Positions 35,714-48,136 of a DNA stretch of 64,000 nt are shown in pieces. The stretch comes from Adenanthera pavonina (Eukaryota; Streptophyta; Magnoliopsida; Fabales; Fabaceae). The translations under genes and the position numbers were made by a program. Position 1 is the first letter of the stretch; the number at the start of each line of letters is the position of its first letter. Below the pieces are notes generated by a model. It was not told the DNA's origin. It was given only the letters and a program-made list of their open reading frames with translations, and did no database searches. The stretch lies in the NCBI GenBank assembly GCA_026686845.1, contig JAIVEN010000008.1, forward strand, positions 10,694,501 through 10,758,500. Direction: 5' to 3'.

Positions 35714-35723
35714 ATTTTTATAG
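35714..35723 (-). promoter_or_regulatory. Probable TATA box of RNase gene
   Basis: On the minus strand CTATAAAAAT lies 57 bp before the ATG at 35657. The ACGT-containing element ACGTGGC (plus strand, about 35738-35744) is just upstream. Confidence 0.5.
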
Positions 35724-35759
35724 CCATCTTCACCATAACGTGGCAGATACCGCCCAGTT

Positions 35760-37099
35760 GTAAGGGACATCCCTTGAGTAAGACGTTTTCATGGATAAAA
35801 CAATTATATTGGAAAAGTTATGCCATTTGAACCCAGTAATATTTTAACAAAAATGTAAGATGTAAATTTAATTAGTACTCTGAATTGTGAATTCTATAGA
35901 CAAGATATGAATGAAATGAGAAATGCTGCTTTTGTATATTCGTGTCCCATGCGTTAGTTCAAAGGTCATTAGTAAATTAATCGTAATTAAACTAATATAT
36001 TTAAAAATTATTCACTGTATTTACATTAATACTTCCTTTATTTTTATATATAAGTTATTTTTAACTAATTCATATATATTAAAGAAATTTATTAAAATTA
36101 GATCATCACCTTGAATTTTTAAAAAAATTATCAAAACCTTTTAAAATTATCCAAATTTAAACTAGAAAAATAGCCAAAAACATCTTGGATGAAACAAAAC
36201 GTGCACTGACATAAAATCGAATCATAAATACTCCGTTCCATTTTATATGTCTTTTTGAAAGTAAATTTTATTTTTATTTATAAATTATATTTTAAAAGTT
36301 TAAGACAATATTAATTGCTTATTTTCCAAGTATACCCTTATCATCATCAATTATTTCATACACTTATCATGAAATTAGGTACTAAGAAATTAAGTGTATA
36401 TTAGTAAATTTAAAAGTAATTTTGATATATTAATTACATTTCTTAATATGTGTAAAAAATTTTAACTCCCACTGTCCCATTTTATTTGTTATTTTAGAGA
36501 ATTTTAAATATCTCAATTTATCTGTTAATTATTCTTTTCACTATTTTATCCTTCATTAAAAATAATGATAGGTGGAACACAAATTATCTTTTAGCATTTA
36601 ATTTAAGGATATTTAAGTAAAATACCATTAAATTTTACTATAATTTAAATTATTTAATAGTTTTATTAGTATGTGTAAAAAATTTTAAAACAATAAATAA
36701 AATGAAGGTATATTAATTATAAGAAACAAATGGATTAGATTGACAATCCATTTTCTTACTCTTTTTCTTTGTCAACCTTTCTATAGACAACAATTAGTGT
36801 AAATTCCATATTATACACAATAAGTCACATCACACTATCTATATTTCCTCTTTTTTTTTTATAAAATTATTTTAATTGAATCATATAAATTAAGGAAGAT
36901 TATTAAAATTAATTAAAAAAATTAATTTTTTCAAAAGTTATTTTACATTTCTAGAACTATCGTTATTTATATCACATTCATCACAATATTTAAAAAAAAG
37001 AGTAATTGATATTTGTAAATTGAATTTATGAAAAACATTTATAAAAAAGGGGCTCATAAATGATTTACTATTTTTAAATGACCTTATATTAAATGGTTC
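35760..37099. other. AT-rich sequence upstream of RNase gene with MITE remnants
   Basis: No gene. It contains Stowaway-like remnants at about 36229-36460 (CTCCGTTCCATTTTATATGT) and 36467-36715 (CTCCCACTGTCCCATTTTAT), the latter similar to 8496-8759. Confidence 0.45.
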
Positions 37100-38036
37100 A
37101 ACAAGTTCACAGCTGCCATGAAACTAATCCAATCCGATTTGGACAAGGTAGTAACAACTATGAAAATGAACATTAAAAATCGGAGTGTGAATGCATCGTA
37201 ATTTCCAGTCACTATTAATCAAGGTATTAAAAACCGAACCGACCATTGAACTAGATGAGGCAACGGTTCAAGATTTAATGGTCGGATAAGGGTCGGACCA
37301 GTTGTGAATAAATTAATATATTTTTATATAATATAGATAAAAAATATAAAAAATATTTATCCATGATCATAAAATTAATATTTATTCTAGGATAAAAAGT
37401 AAATTAAATAATATATAGAAAATAAAAAATATTATTAATAAGTTTTACAACCTAATATTAAAATCTAAACAAGTTAATATTAATCTATAATTATATTTTG
37501 AATTCAAAATAGTCAATTGATATTCTATTTTTATCTTATTTGTTAAGTAAATTTATCATTATTAATAATTATATATTATAATAATACTTATAACATATTA
37601 TAATATAGAAATAAAAAAATTTATACTAAAAATAATGTTACTTTATTTTTAAAAAATATTTAAAAAAATTAAAAAATAAAAAAAGGGGGGAACAGACCGG
37701 TTCGAAATGGTTTTGTACCGGTTTTTGACTGGTTTGACAGGTTCCCACTGGTTCTGAATCCCTCCAATTTTCATCTGCTACCGGACCGAACTAGGGGCCG
37801 GGTCCCGGTCAGACCGGTCGAACTGATCGGTTCGGTCTGGTTTTTTTTACCATGGTATTAATTAATATTTAGACTTTGACCCATCTGCCGCACCCTTGTG
37901 GTGCCTTATGTTTATTATGCTGACATTATATGATAACGGTTCTTGAACAATAGTTGCTAATTAATTCTCTCTATTATTCTTTTTATAAGAGACTTTTTTC
38001 TTTTTTTATTTTTAATATAAAATATTTTTAAAATTA
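37100..38036. repeat. Segmental duplication, block C (left part)
   Basis: It matches blocks A and B: AACTATGAAAATGAACATTA, ATCGGAGTGTGAATGCATC, then after an insertion ATTAATATTTAGACTTTGAC and GATAACGGTTCTTGAACAAT. The match probably resumes beyond the gypsy element at about 44350-45000, where sequence similar to 24750-25090 is found. Confidence 0.65.
37220..37854. mobile_element. Non-autonomous hAT-like element with 8-bp target duplication
   Basis: The 635-bp insertion lies between CTATTAAT (37212-37219) and GTATTAAT (37855-37862); the uninterrupted site is seen in block A as CAATATTAATTAATATTTGG. The ends are CAAGGTATTAAAAACC and, reverse complemented, CATGGTAAAAAAAACC, short inverted repeats of the hAT type. 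Subterminal ACCGAACCG repeats occur at both ends. There is no transposase ORF. Confidence 0.75.
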
Positions 38037-40545
38037 TGTAACACTCTACCTCCAAACACCTTTAGACTCGACCACAAACATTAAAATCCAACAAAATACA
38101 ACCCAAACATCTCAAAACAACCTCCCAAAACTTCATAACAGCGGAAACGAACTAAACAACATCAAAATTTGAGCTGAAGTCGTGGCCTTTATAGTACCAC
38201 TGCGGCTCCAAACCTCCCCTGTTTTACGCTACTGGACTCTCTGGCACCGTGGCGCCCCCTACTGGTTTTCCCCACCAGCAAAATTTCAACATTGGGGTGA
38301 ACTTCCAACGCGCATAACTTTATGCTCCAACCTCTAATGGATTTGATTCCAACTCATACAATTCAATCTAGTCCTAAATAACCATAGACACCAACTTTCC
38401 TCAATTCACCTTTGTATGGAGATTCTGGGCACCTGACATCGTTTTTGCCACTTTTTCACCAAAACACACTATCCACACTTCCTATTTGCCACCAAAGACA
38501 ATTCAACCAATTGAGACTATTCATATAGGTCCAAAATCATTTAACCAACTCATCCAAAGAGGTTTCACCTCAAAGGAACTACTCCTCTGATATTTGACCC
38601 CCTTGAACCCTATTTAACAAAATGGGCTACAAGCCCTAAAATACACCAGCAAGGCCCAATTCCACCTTTGAGCTCACAAATACTACCATCCAGCATACAC
38701 AGCATATACAACACAATTCCACATACATAACATACCAACAACATTCATCCATAACAATCCTTATCCATGTCATACATCCATTACAAACATCCTATCATAC
38801 TTGGCACAAGATACATATCCAAATTACACACAAGCAAACTAAATAGATCTAGTATTCCTACGTCTGATGCTACTTCCTCGACTTCTCAAAACTAGTACCA
38901 GAATCATCACCTGAAAGATTAATTATGAGAGAGAGGTGTGAGACAATATCTCAGTAACCGGGGACAACCACACACACATATACATATATAACTTATACAA
39001 TCCATGAAATCAATGTAAAATGAATGAAATGCATATTTTCCTCGCATACAGCTAGAACCACAAGCTATCGTTATAACAAAACATTTCATATAGGTAATTC
39101 CCTTCCAACAGTAGGTGAAGACAGATTCCGGGACATCACCAAGCTCACCTCCCATTAGTGCACCCAGTCAAAGGTAACAGTAATGTTCAGACCGTGACTC
39201 TCCTTCCCCTAGACCATCACAAATTGATGGTGATTTAGGGAAGGTGTAGTCCATTACATGTCCTTCCCCTCCTAGCCATAGGAGGAGATTTATCCATAGG
39301 GATCTCATCCTTATCCTCCATAACATATATATATTCCATCATTATCCTCCCTAACTCCATCTTTATTATCCCTAACATATGTATCATCATAAATTATATC
39401 GTCATCACATCATCACCACCTAATCTGCCATATATCATAATCTCACAATACCATATGGTGATGCTCATGTATCATCATATAATAATCATCATGATCTCAA
39501 TGTCATGCTATGCATCATGTCATATCATATCAATACCATCTTCATATATGTAATCATCATCATAATCATAATCATTATCTATTTGTGTGCATACCACGAT
39601 ATGTAGAAAATAGTACACACAAACACATCAATATCGTGGTGTGAAAGAAACATATATATACACAAATATACGTACTATCATAAAATATAAACAATACAAT
39701 ACAACCAAATACCCGGTTATCTCAATTGTCGTTATCACATGTACATAGGTTCCACAAACTTTCTTGAATGCCAATCCCACGACTAGTCTTCTCCGAGTAG
39801 CCAAACAACCTTAACAACATCATAATACCTCAATTAACACAATATACCATTTAGCCAAAACCACAATTCAACTACCTTAACCTAACCCATGGTTCCAACA
39901 CCCATTTCATTCATCAATAAGCTCTTAAGGACTATTCAAACACTACTCAACCACATATACTTCAGATTCTCAAGAGCCCTAACAAAAAACAACCTAGGGT
40001 TAAGCTCAAATCATACATATACCCTTCCAAACTCGAACCCAAGCAATAAGAACACCAAAACACACTTCCTTAACCCTATATTATCCATTTCAATCGGTGG
40101 ATTTCAGCCCAAACCGGAAATCCAGATATATAATTGAAAAATCCCAAATACAACCAAAGAAAATGGAGAGGGAGGAGTAGAGATTACTTACCCACGTGAA
40201 TCCAAACTTCCAAGGTCCGAAAATCACTCCCAAATGCCGAAAATTTTGAACCCTAGCAGAGCTCCTCTGTTATTCTCCGTCGCTTACCTTTGTTTCTTTC
40301 TTTTTATTCATTCGAATTGTTTCTGATTTAAATGAAATCCTCAACTCTCGCCATAGCCTCAAATAAGTCTGCTACGGCGCCATCGTGTTTTAGCTAAAAC
40401 AACGCCACTAGACTTACTCTCATTGCAGCGACCTTACTTCTCGCTGCGGTATGGAGCTCAATTGTTCCTCCACTTGAGATTTCCTCCATCCTATTTCCTC
40501 TAGTTATGCACACAATACCAAAACAAAGTCATGAGAGGTGTTACA
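38037..40545 (-). repeat. Gypsy 3' LTR
   Basis: On the minus strand it begins TGTAACACCTCTCATGAC and ends GTGTTACA, 2509 bp. It is the reference for the copies at 1-1324 and 28869-31586. It carries the CCACGATAT/ATATCGTGG hairpin at about 39590-39643. Confidence 0.82.
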
Positions 40546-40558
40546 CTCTCCCTTCCTT
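40546..40558 (-). other. Polypurine tract of gypsy element
   Basis: On the minus strand AAGGAAGGGAGAG abuts the LTR start TGTAACACC. This placement confirms that the coding remnants and the LTR belong to one element. Confidence 0.75.
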
Positions 40559-41720
40559 ATAAAAATTTCATCATCGAAATTTCAACACTTACCTCAAGTA
40601 AAAATTTCTGGATACTTTGCATGGATTTTTCCGTCTCCCACATGACATCATTGGACATCAAGCCACTCTGTAGAGCCTTAATCAACTTAATGGTCTTATT
40701 TCTCAACTGCTTCTTTTTAACGTTAAGAATTTGCAATGGCATGACTTCAAAAGTCAGATCCTCTCGCACTTGAACTACCTCGTCATCAATTATATGAGAT
40801 GGATCCAGATGATACTTTTTGAGTTAAGATATGTGGAAAACATCGTGCAATCTAGCAAAATTAGGCGGTAGTGCCACTCGATACACTACTGGCCTAATCC
40901 GCTCCAGAATCTGGTCTAGACCCATATACCACGAAGTGAGCTTCTTTGCTCGAATCGATCTTCCAAAACCAATAGTAGGAGTGACCTTCAAAAACATATG
41001 ATCTTCAGCATCAAACTCCAATTGTATCCTCCTCCTGTCCGCATAACTCTTCTATCGACTTTGAGTAGTAAGAATCTTTTGATGAATACTCTCTATATGC
41101 TGAAAAGTTTGATCCACAATATCTAGGTCCAAAAGACTCATTTCACCGAGTTTGACCCAACACAATGATGATCTGCACTTCCTGCCACACAACGCTTCAT
41201 ACGGAGCCATTTGCAAGCTTAAGTGGAAAATGTTGTTGTAGGCAAATTCAACCAATGGTAGATATTGATCCCAATTGCCTTTGTTCTCCAGAACATACGC
41301 CTGCAGCATGTCTTCTAGAGTCTGAATTGTCCTTTCAGTCTGCCTATCAAATTGAGGGTGATAAGTAGTACTGAAACTCAATTTCGTCCCCATGGCCTTT
41401 TGAAGAGATTTCCAAAACTTGGATGTGAACTTAGGTTCTCTGTCCAACACAATATTCATCGAGACTCCATGCAGCCTCACAATCTCATTCACATACAACT
41501 GGGCCAACTTCTCCGTTGAAATAGTCTCCTGAATTAGAAGAAAATAGGTCGACTTCGTCAACTTGTCCACAATAACCCATATTCCATTATGTTCCAAAGA
41601 TGTCTTTGATAATCCCATCACGAAATCTATGGAAATGCTATCCCATTTTTACTCTGGGATCTGTAAAGGTTGTAATGTATCTGCAGGTAATTGGTGCTCA
41701 ATTTTCACCTTTTGACATAT
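40557..41720 (-). pseudogene. Gypsy integrase with chromodomain-like C-terminus
   Basis: The core frame (41621-41052) shows VIVDKLTKS, LDREPKFTSKFW and YHPQFDRQTERTIQTLEDML, which keep the catalytic Asp, Asp and Glu. A stop follows in TTQSR*, where Gln is usual before KSYADRRR. The C-terminal GPY/F-type region (41021-40824, DHMFLKV, ILERIRPVVYRVALPP) and a chromodomain-like end (40769-40557, QILNVKKKQLRNKTIKLIKA, then MWETE) follow in other frames. This order is that of chromoviruses. It is not functional. Confidence 0.8.
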
Positions 41721-42800
41721 CAGACATCTTAACTACCTTGAAGCATACGCTATAACTCTACCTTACTGCATCAATACACACCCTAAACCCTTCTTAGAGG
41801 CATCTGTGTAAACAGTGAACGACTCCGATGGGTTAGGGATAATGAGCACTAAGGTGGACGTCAGACAAACCTTCAACTATTGGAATGCTCTCTCATACCT
41901 GTCATCCCAAATGAAAGATCAATCCTTACGGGTGAGTCTAGTCAATGGCATAACAAGCTGAGAGAATCCCTTAATGAACCTCCGGTGGTATCCAGCTAAT
42001 CCCAGAAAACTGTGGATTTCAGTCACTGATCGTGGTATCTCTCAATTCAATACTGCTTCAACCTTACTAGGGTCCATAGCTACTCCTTCTACAGAAATCA
42101 CATTACCCAGAAATTTTACCTCTCGTAGCCAAAATTCACATTTAATTAGTTTGGCGTACAGATGGTGATCCTGCAATACTTGTAACACAATCCGAAGATG
42201 GAGTGCATACTCTTCCTTACTCTTGGAGTATATCAGAATGTTGTCAATAAACACCACCACAAATTTATCCAAATACAGCCGAAACACCCTGTTCATATCA
42301 TCGATGAAGATTGCTGGGGCATTGGTCAACCTAAATGGCATCACAAGAAACTCATAATGACCATATCGAGTTCAAAAAGTCATTTTAGGCACATCTTCAA
42401 CACGCACTCGCAATTGATGGTATCTTGACCTCAAATCAATTTTAGAGAAAACGGAGGCACTTACCAACTGATCAATCAAGTCTTTAATCCTAAGCAAAGG
42501 ATATTTATTCTTAATCGTCACTCAATGTAGCTGCTTGTAATCAATGCACAATCTGAGACTACCACTGTTCTTCTTGACAAACAGTATTGGAGCTCCTCAA
42601 GATGAGACACTAGGTCTGATAAAACCCTTTTCAACAAATCCTTAATATGCTTCTTGAGCTTTTTTAATTCAGACAGTGTCATTCGATATGGAGCCTTCGA
42701 AATAGGACTTATCCTAGGCACTAAATCAATGAAAAACTCCAGCTCTCGTGGTGGTGGTAAACTAGTGATCTCCTCTAGAAACACATTAGTGTATTCATTT
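41721..42800 (-). pseudogene. Gypsy reverse transcriptase and RNase H fragment
   Basis: RT pieces lie at 42784-42518 (FFIDLVPRISPISKAPYRM) and 42344-42042 (MPFRLTNAPAIF). The catalytic box reads FIDNILIYS, with Asn for the second Asp of the usual FIDD. RNase H begins with FTVYTDASKKGLGCVLMQ followed by a stop. After YASR it jumps directly to the integrase zinc-region segment LICQKVKIEHQ. The end of RNase H and the start of integrase have therefore been deleted near 41725. Confidence 0.8.
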
Positions 42801-43070
42801 CATAACCGGGTATCTTTTTACACCTCCTTCCATATCCATGTTAACATAGAAGAAAACCAGAAATCCTTGACATCCTTTCCTCAAATACCTATCAACTTGG
42901 GAAAAGGACAAATAAACATTCTCATCCCCTTCAACACTAGGGATATTCATAGGTCAAGACACAGTCTTTCGAGCACAGTCGAGAATCATATTATTCACCT
43001 CCAACCAATCCATTCCAATTATCATATCAATCTCTTGCAATTGCAAACAGATTAAATCCAGAGTAGTGCT

Positions 43071-43800
43071 TCAGTGTTCAAAACGAACCATATAGTTCAG
43101 ACAAGCTTGAGCAGTTCTTAATGAAACTCCCGTGGGTATGGATACCGACAACTCAAAAGGCAACTCCATTGCCACAATACCCAATCTCCAAGCACAATCA
43201 AAAGAAATGATGGAATGTGATGCACCTGAGTCAAATAAAGCATGAATAGAGTAACTATTGAGTTTAAGTTTACCTCTAATCAAGTTAGGTGTTGCATCCG
43301 CTTTTTGTCGAGTGATGGCAAAGACTCATCTGGGCATCGTGGGCCTCCTCATCGCATCATCATGGCTTGGCTCTCAACAATTCTACGACATATAACTTGG
43401 TTTCCCACAATTATAACAAATCACGCACAGACGGTCACCATGGCTAAACCCACATTTTGTGCGTGGATTTGATGCGCTACCTAAACTATACTGGGATGGA
43501 GCCGAATCTCTCCCTACATATTCACTCTGGCTGGAACTCCTCTGGTCAAAGCCTCCTCGATAAAAAGGTTATCTGCCAAACCGACATCTGTTGGACTGAT
43601 CTCTGCCAAACCTGCGTCTTCCTCTACCATGGCTGTGACATCCGGGCACTGATGAGGGCGGGGAGTGATCACCGGTGCAAGAAAAGGGGGTGAGATAAAG
43701 TGATAAGGCACAGACAAGGAACAACTGCTAGAATGCTTATAAGCGGGAGGGGCATATGAATGAATTGAATGCATACTGGAATGAGAGGGATCCAGAGACT
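43071..43800 (-). pseudogene. Gypsy gag end and protease
   Basis: 43774-43514 is a gag remnant. A zinc-knuckle start CYNCGKPSYMS is readable near 43400 but then stops. The retropepsin domain (43283-43071) has the active site FDSGASHSIISFDCAWRLG, as in gypsy RVP_2 proteases. Several stops separate the pieces. Upstream (43800-44036) is noncoding LTR-like or leader sequence. Confidence 0.75.
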
Positions 43801-44036
43801 GTATATGTATGAGACTATACAGTTAATGATAATTTAAAGGAATTGATAGGTACTACTTATACTAACAAGATACATCTACCTTTTCGATAACATATCCCTT
43901 AATAACTCTACAGTTAAGCGTGCTTGACTTGGAGCAATTATAAGGAGGTGTGTGAGTAAGGACAAAGCATACCGAAAAGACTTGTGTTGATTTGTGGAGA
44001 TAGTCGTCAATCCCAAATAAGTGGTAGGGCATTACA

Positions 44037-46379
44037 AGTTATCTGCATCATTAAATTTCTTTTACCCAAAATATTCTTTATTTAAAGTTAATAATTGATA
44101 TTAATGTAAATAATCATATTAATAATTAGTGATATATTAAATATTATTCTCTTGAAAAGAGGAAAGAGTGTTATTATTAAATTTTATTAAATGAGGATAA
44201 TTTTAGAAAATAATTAAAATTTTATACAAATTTAATAATTTTAAATATCTCTTTAACCAAATTTTTAAATATGTATGAAGTTAGTTACAAGTTTCTCTCT
44301 AGGCAATATTACTATTCGTAATTTTAGTGGGAGTTCGCCACCTGGGGGTGGAGCGTGGAGTTGGAACTACTACCTCTGATTCTTAATATAAGACCCTTTT
44401 AACCGAATCACTAAGAATAAGGGCTAAAGTTAATTAACTATCTTGATTTTTCCAAAAATCTCAATATTTTTTTAAAACTACCCTTATTTAATCTCTTTTT
44501 CTTTCTCTTTGAATACATTACATATGGACATTTTTTTTGTAAATGTATAATAAATATTACATCATATATTATAAAAAATTTTATATTTAAGATCAAAATA
44601 AAAAATCTTATATATAGAAGCAGAAAGAGTATTAAATAGACAAACGTGTATACTCAAACATTTCTTTATCATATTTATGTAGTGGAACAATAATTTTCCA
44701 GTAATCAAAATACGTGGCCCCATTTGATACACAAAATATAATGAAATATAGAGAAAGAAAAAAATAAAGAGTAATTTTTACATAAAAAGAAATGTCTTTT
44801 ATACTCTTAGAGTGAAAAATAATAAAAATAATGATTATTGCGAAAATCTTGTTTTTAGATAAAATAAAAAATATAAACATAAATAGCCATTGACGGATCC
44901 AAAAATTATAAATTATGGGGGCAATATATACACACACACATACAGTATAATTGTTTCTCATCCTATTGCTAGATCAAAAATTAATATTTTTCGGTCAAAA
45001 AAATATAATGATAGTACAGAATATCACATTTTCAAAAAAAAAAAAATATGATGAGCTATTCAATTATTGTAATTTTTTAAAAATACATGGGTTTATTATG
45101 AGTTTTAAATATGTAAAGTTTTAAAGATTGTATTGGATGAGAAAGCATTTTTTTTTCCACCGTCGATGAGAAGATTCTCTACTTTTGTTGACCGCGACGG
45201 CAAAAGGAGCGTTTGTGCAACGGCGGTGGTCGATTAATTAAAAGACATATTCATGGATTATTGTGTGCCTACCTTTGTTTTGATGAACCGCGGGTTTCTC
45301 CTGCGAGACCCCTGACTGAATTGGGGCTGGTTTGATTATTTTTTTAATTTTTTTTAAATTAAAAATTATATATAAAAAATAGATATTTTAAGAATCATAT
45401 AGATATGTTTATTGTATAGTTTTGAATTTGTTTAATATTTTTTAATTGCTAAAAAAGTACACAAAACTGCAAAATACATAAATACAATTTAATTCAGTTT
45501 TTACTGTATATAATTTTTTAATAAATAAAAATTTTGAAACTATATAAAAAATGTATTTTGATAATTTCTAAAACATTTACTTTTTATCTATAATTTTTAA
45601 TTTAAAAAAACTAAATAAAAAAAGTCTACCGTGGCTGGAGGAGGTATCACAGGAGAGGAGAGGCCCTATCCGTTTTGATTGTGTTCAAGCCACATACTAT
45701 TTGCTAAACTCAGACATAGCATTCATATGCTCAATTGTGGATTGGTGACTGTATATGCTCAGAGATTGATTATACTCCCTCATGTCCTCCATTTACTGAT
45801 GATGCCGTGGTTTTTATAAGGTATCATATAGAAATAGTTTTGATTATTTTTATAAAGTGTTATATAATAATACGTGATAGTTTTCTTTTTATAATTTCAC
45901 ATTTAATTATAGCCTTGAAAATTGTTTATTTTGGAAAAAGTAGATGTTTTACTTTATAATAAGTTGGTTTTTTTTTTCTCTCTTACTCATAATAATAATT
46001 ATTAATTGAATTATATTTATATTATTTTAATTAAAAGTGGTAAAAGTGGAGTCTTTAGCTCATTTTTATAAAAATTTAATGATGTAATAGATTTTCCTTA
46101 ACCTATGAGGGAATACTGTATTTTATTCAGATTTTTTAAAAATAAATAAAAAATTGTATAAAAAATAATAAAAAAAGCCTTTTTCTATTCAAATAAATTC
46201 AGTAATTATCACTTATTTACAAAAGCAAAAAATTATTAAAAATAAAAAAATGATATTTTGAGAGGGTTGAAAAAGTTAACTTATTTATTATTTAAGGAAA
46301 AATAAAAAAGATATGTTTTAAGTATTTTCTAAAATAAGTATGTACTTTTTGCCAAAACAAAAAAAATCCCTTGATATCT
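44037..46379. other. AT-rich intergenic sequence, block C right part
   Basis: No gene. It contains a Stowaway-like MITE (44373-44629, CCTCTGATTCTTAATATAAG to GCAGAAAGAG, TA on both sides) and a segment at 44635-44990 similar to block B 24750-25090. The remainder is AT-rich and shows nothing recognisable apart from a less AT-rich patch at about 45170-45330. Confidence 0.45.
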
Positions 46380-48133
46380 TAATTTAGAGCTCCCTAAAAG
46401 GAAACTAAAAAAAATCAAAAGGTAACTCTCCAAGTAGCCCTAGCCGTAGCCCCTCCCTTTTGATGTCGTGACTCGTGAGGCAGAGTGGCAGAAGGAGAAG
46501 AGGACGAGGCATGGGATTGAAGAGACAATAGAAAAAGCTACTGGCTGACCGCTTGACCCTATCTCCTTCCTTCCCCTCTATTGTCAACGTCGATCTGCAA
46601 ATGAGGCAGAGGCACGGTAGCGTGTAGAGGACTGAAGCAAGGTAGAGACGCAGAGACATGGAGACGAAAATGAGGAAGAGACCAGAAACTCGAGGTTCAA
46701 GTGGTCAATTAATAGCAGTAAGGAGATTGATTCTTTCTAATCCTCTGATGACTAAACAATGAGTTCGGTCTGTATAAAGGGGCTAAGGATTGAGGATCAG
46801 GGAGGAGGTGATTTGGAGGAAACAGAGGAAGAGAGGGAGCAATCTGAGAGAGCGTTTGAGAGATAAAGATGGAGAAGGGTACGTTTTTGGAGAGTTGGAG
46901 AAAAGAAAGGAAGAAAAGGAGATTCGGAGAGAGAGGGATCATTAGAGACAGAGTTGGTGGACTCCAAGTATCCGACGCAGGTAATGTTTGCTTATCTGTT
47001 CTTTAATATCTTAGAATGTTCTGCTGAAATGGGATTTATGTAGATTGTTGAGCAGGGTTATCCTTGTGTTTGTGTCAGTACCACACCACACAAGCCTTTG
47101 ATCCCACTCTCATACATTATATCTGTTCTGTCTTGTTGCTGCATGATCTTTGGTGTTGAGTTTCATTGTCTTTGGTGAGAAAGAGGAGAAAACACTGTAT
47201 TCTACTTTCCCTTCAAAGCCTGCCTACCAAGTGATTGTCTAAATGCTTGAAAGATGGTTCCTTTGTCTTCGTTAATGTGTCGTCTTAGCTTAGAGTGATT
47301 TGTCCTCGCACTTGAAGCCATGTTAGCGCACTGTAAATGGAACTAATAATTCTAGATGATGTTGGAAACATCCCAATGCTAAGATTTAGATCCTGGCCGA
47401 GTTGAATTCATGATTAGTGATCTGCTCCGTTGGTTCTAAACGCTTATGGCATGTGTGTGTGAGCTTGTGTGCGTGTGTGTGTCGGTATGCATGGGGAAGG
47501 AAAGGTCTTTAGTCTCCTAGAGTTGAATCTTCCTTGTATTTCCCAAATTGCTTTGATTTTCCTCTGTCTAGTTCCATTTGTTTTTATCGATGGTATTGTG
47601 ATTAGATAACTTCAAGAAGCTTGTGCCAATTTCAGTTGGAACGATACTGTCATGAAATGCATTAATAGAACACACAAGTCCCCCATGTCGTTTTTCCATG
47701 TAAAGATATCATCAGGCTTCTTTTTCCTATTATAAAATAGGAAGCAAGGTGAGATGATGGTGGTTCCTCATTATGTTTTGGTGTGCAGATCCAAACTTCT
47801 AAATATAGGTGGATTAGCATCGAGTCATGATTATAGGTTGTGTTTTGAGAAGAAAAAAAAACTTTGATGGACATAGTTTAACATAAATTGAACTAGGTGG
47901 TTGTATTTGTGATCATGGTGTTACTTTGTACTTGCATCCTTGCTGTTCAAGTTCCTATATAATGCCTCTTGTTTTGCATGAGTTCCATTGGGTAAGAAGA
48001 GGAAGAGTGAAGACAAAATGAGGAACTATCTAGTTGATTGTGTACGAGACCAAGGATGGAGGAATCAAGTTGCAAATGGAACCGGCACCGGCTGAAGACA
48101 AGGGGAGAGCTCATTTCTTTGGACTTATTGTAA
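46380..48133 (+). other. Unassigned, less AT-rich stretch; possible noncoding transcript or gene fragment
   Basis: It differs from its surroundings in being less AT-rich, with a purine-rich leader (46660-46930) and an ATG at 46870 in a good context followed by 37 open codons (MEKGTFLESWRKER...). A CAG/GTAATG at 46980/46981 looks like a splice donor. T-rich, intron-like sequence follows. I cannot find a continuing exon or a recognisable domain, so a function would be a guess. It ends next to the MITE at 48137. Confidence 0.3.
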
Positions 48134-48136
48134 TAA

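Larger units (their letters stand above)
38037..44036 (-). mobile_element. Ty3/gypsy chromovirus, decayed and internally deleted
   Basis: Read on the minus strand it contains gag zinc-knuckle remnants, protease, RT, a fragment of RNase H, integrase and a chromodomain-like end, then a polypurine tract and a 2.5-kb 3' LTR. All frames are broken. AATTA before 38037 and AGTTA after 44036 suggest a 5-bp target duplication with one mismatch. The 5' end (minus strand, from 44036) begins TGTAATGCCCTACC, unlike the 3' LTR start TGTAACACC. No tRNA primer site is found after it, so the 5' LTR is deleted, replaced or from another family. Confidence 0.8.

Noticed and set aside
46405..46942. Two minus-strand ORFs (84 and 77 codons)
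   Set aside because: They are the complement of a purine-rich stretch, Leu/Pro/Ser-rich with no recognisable family.
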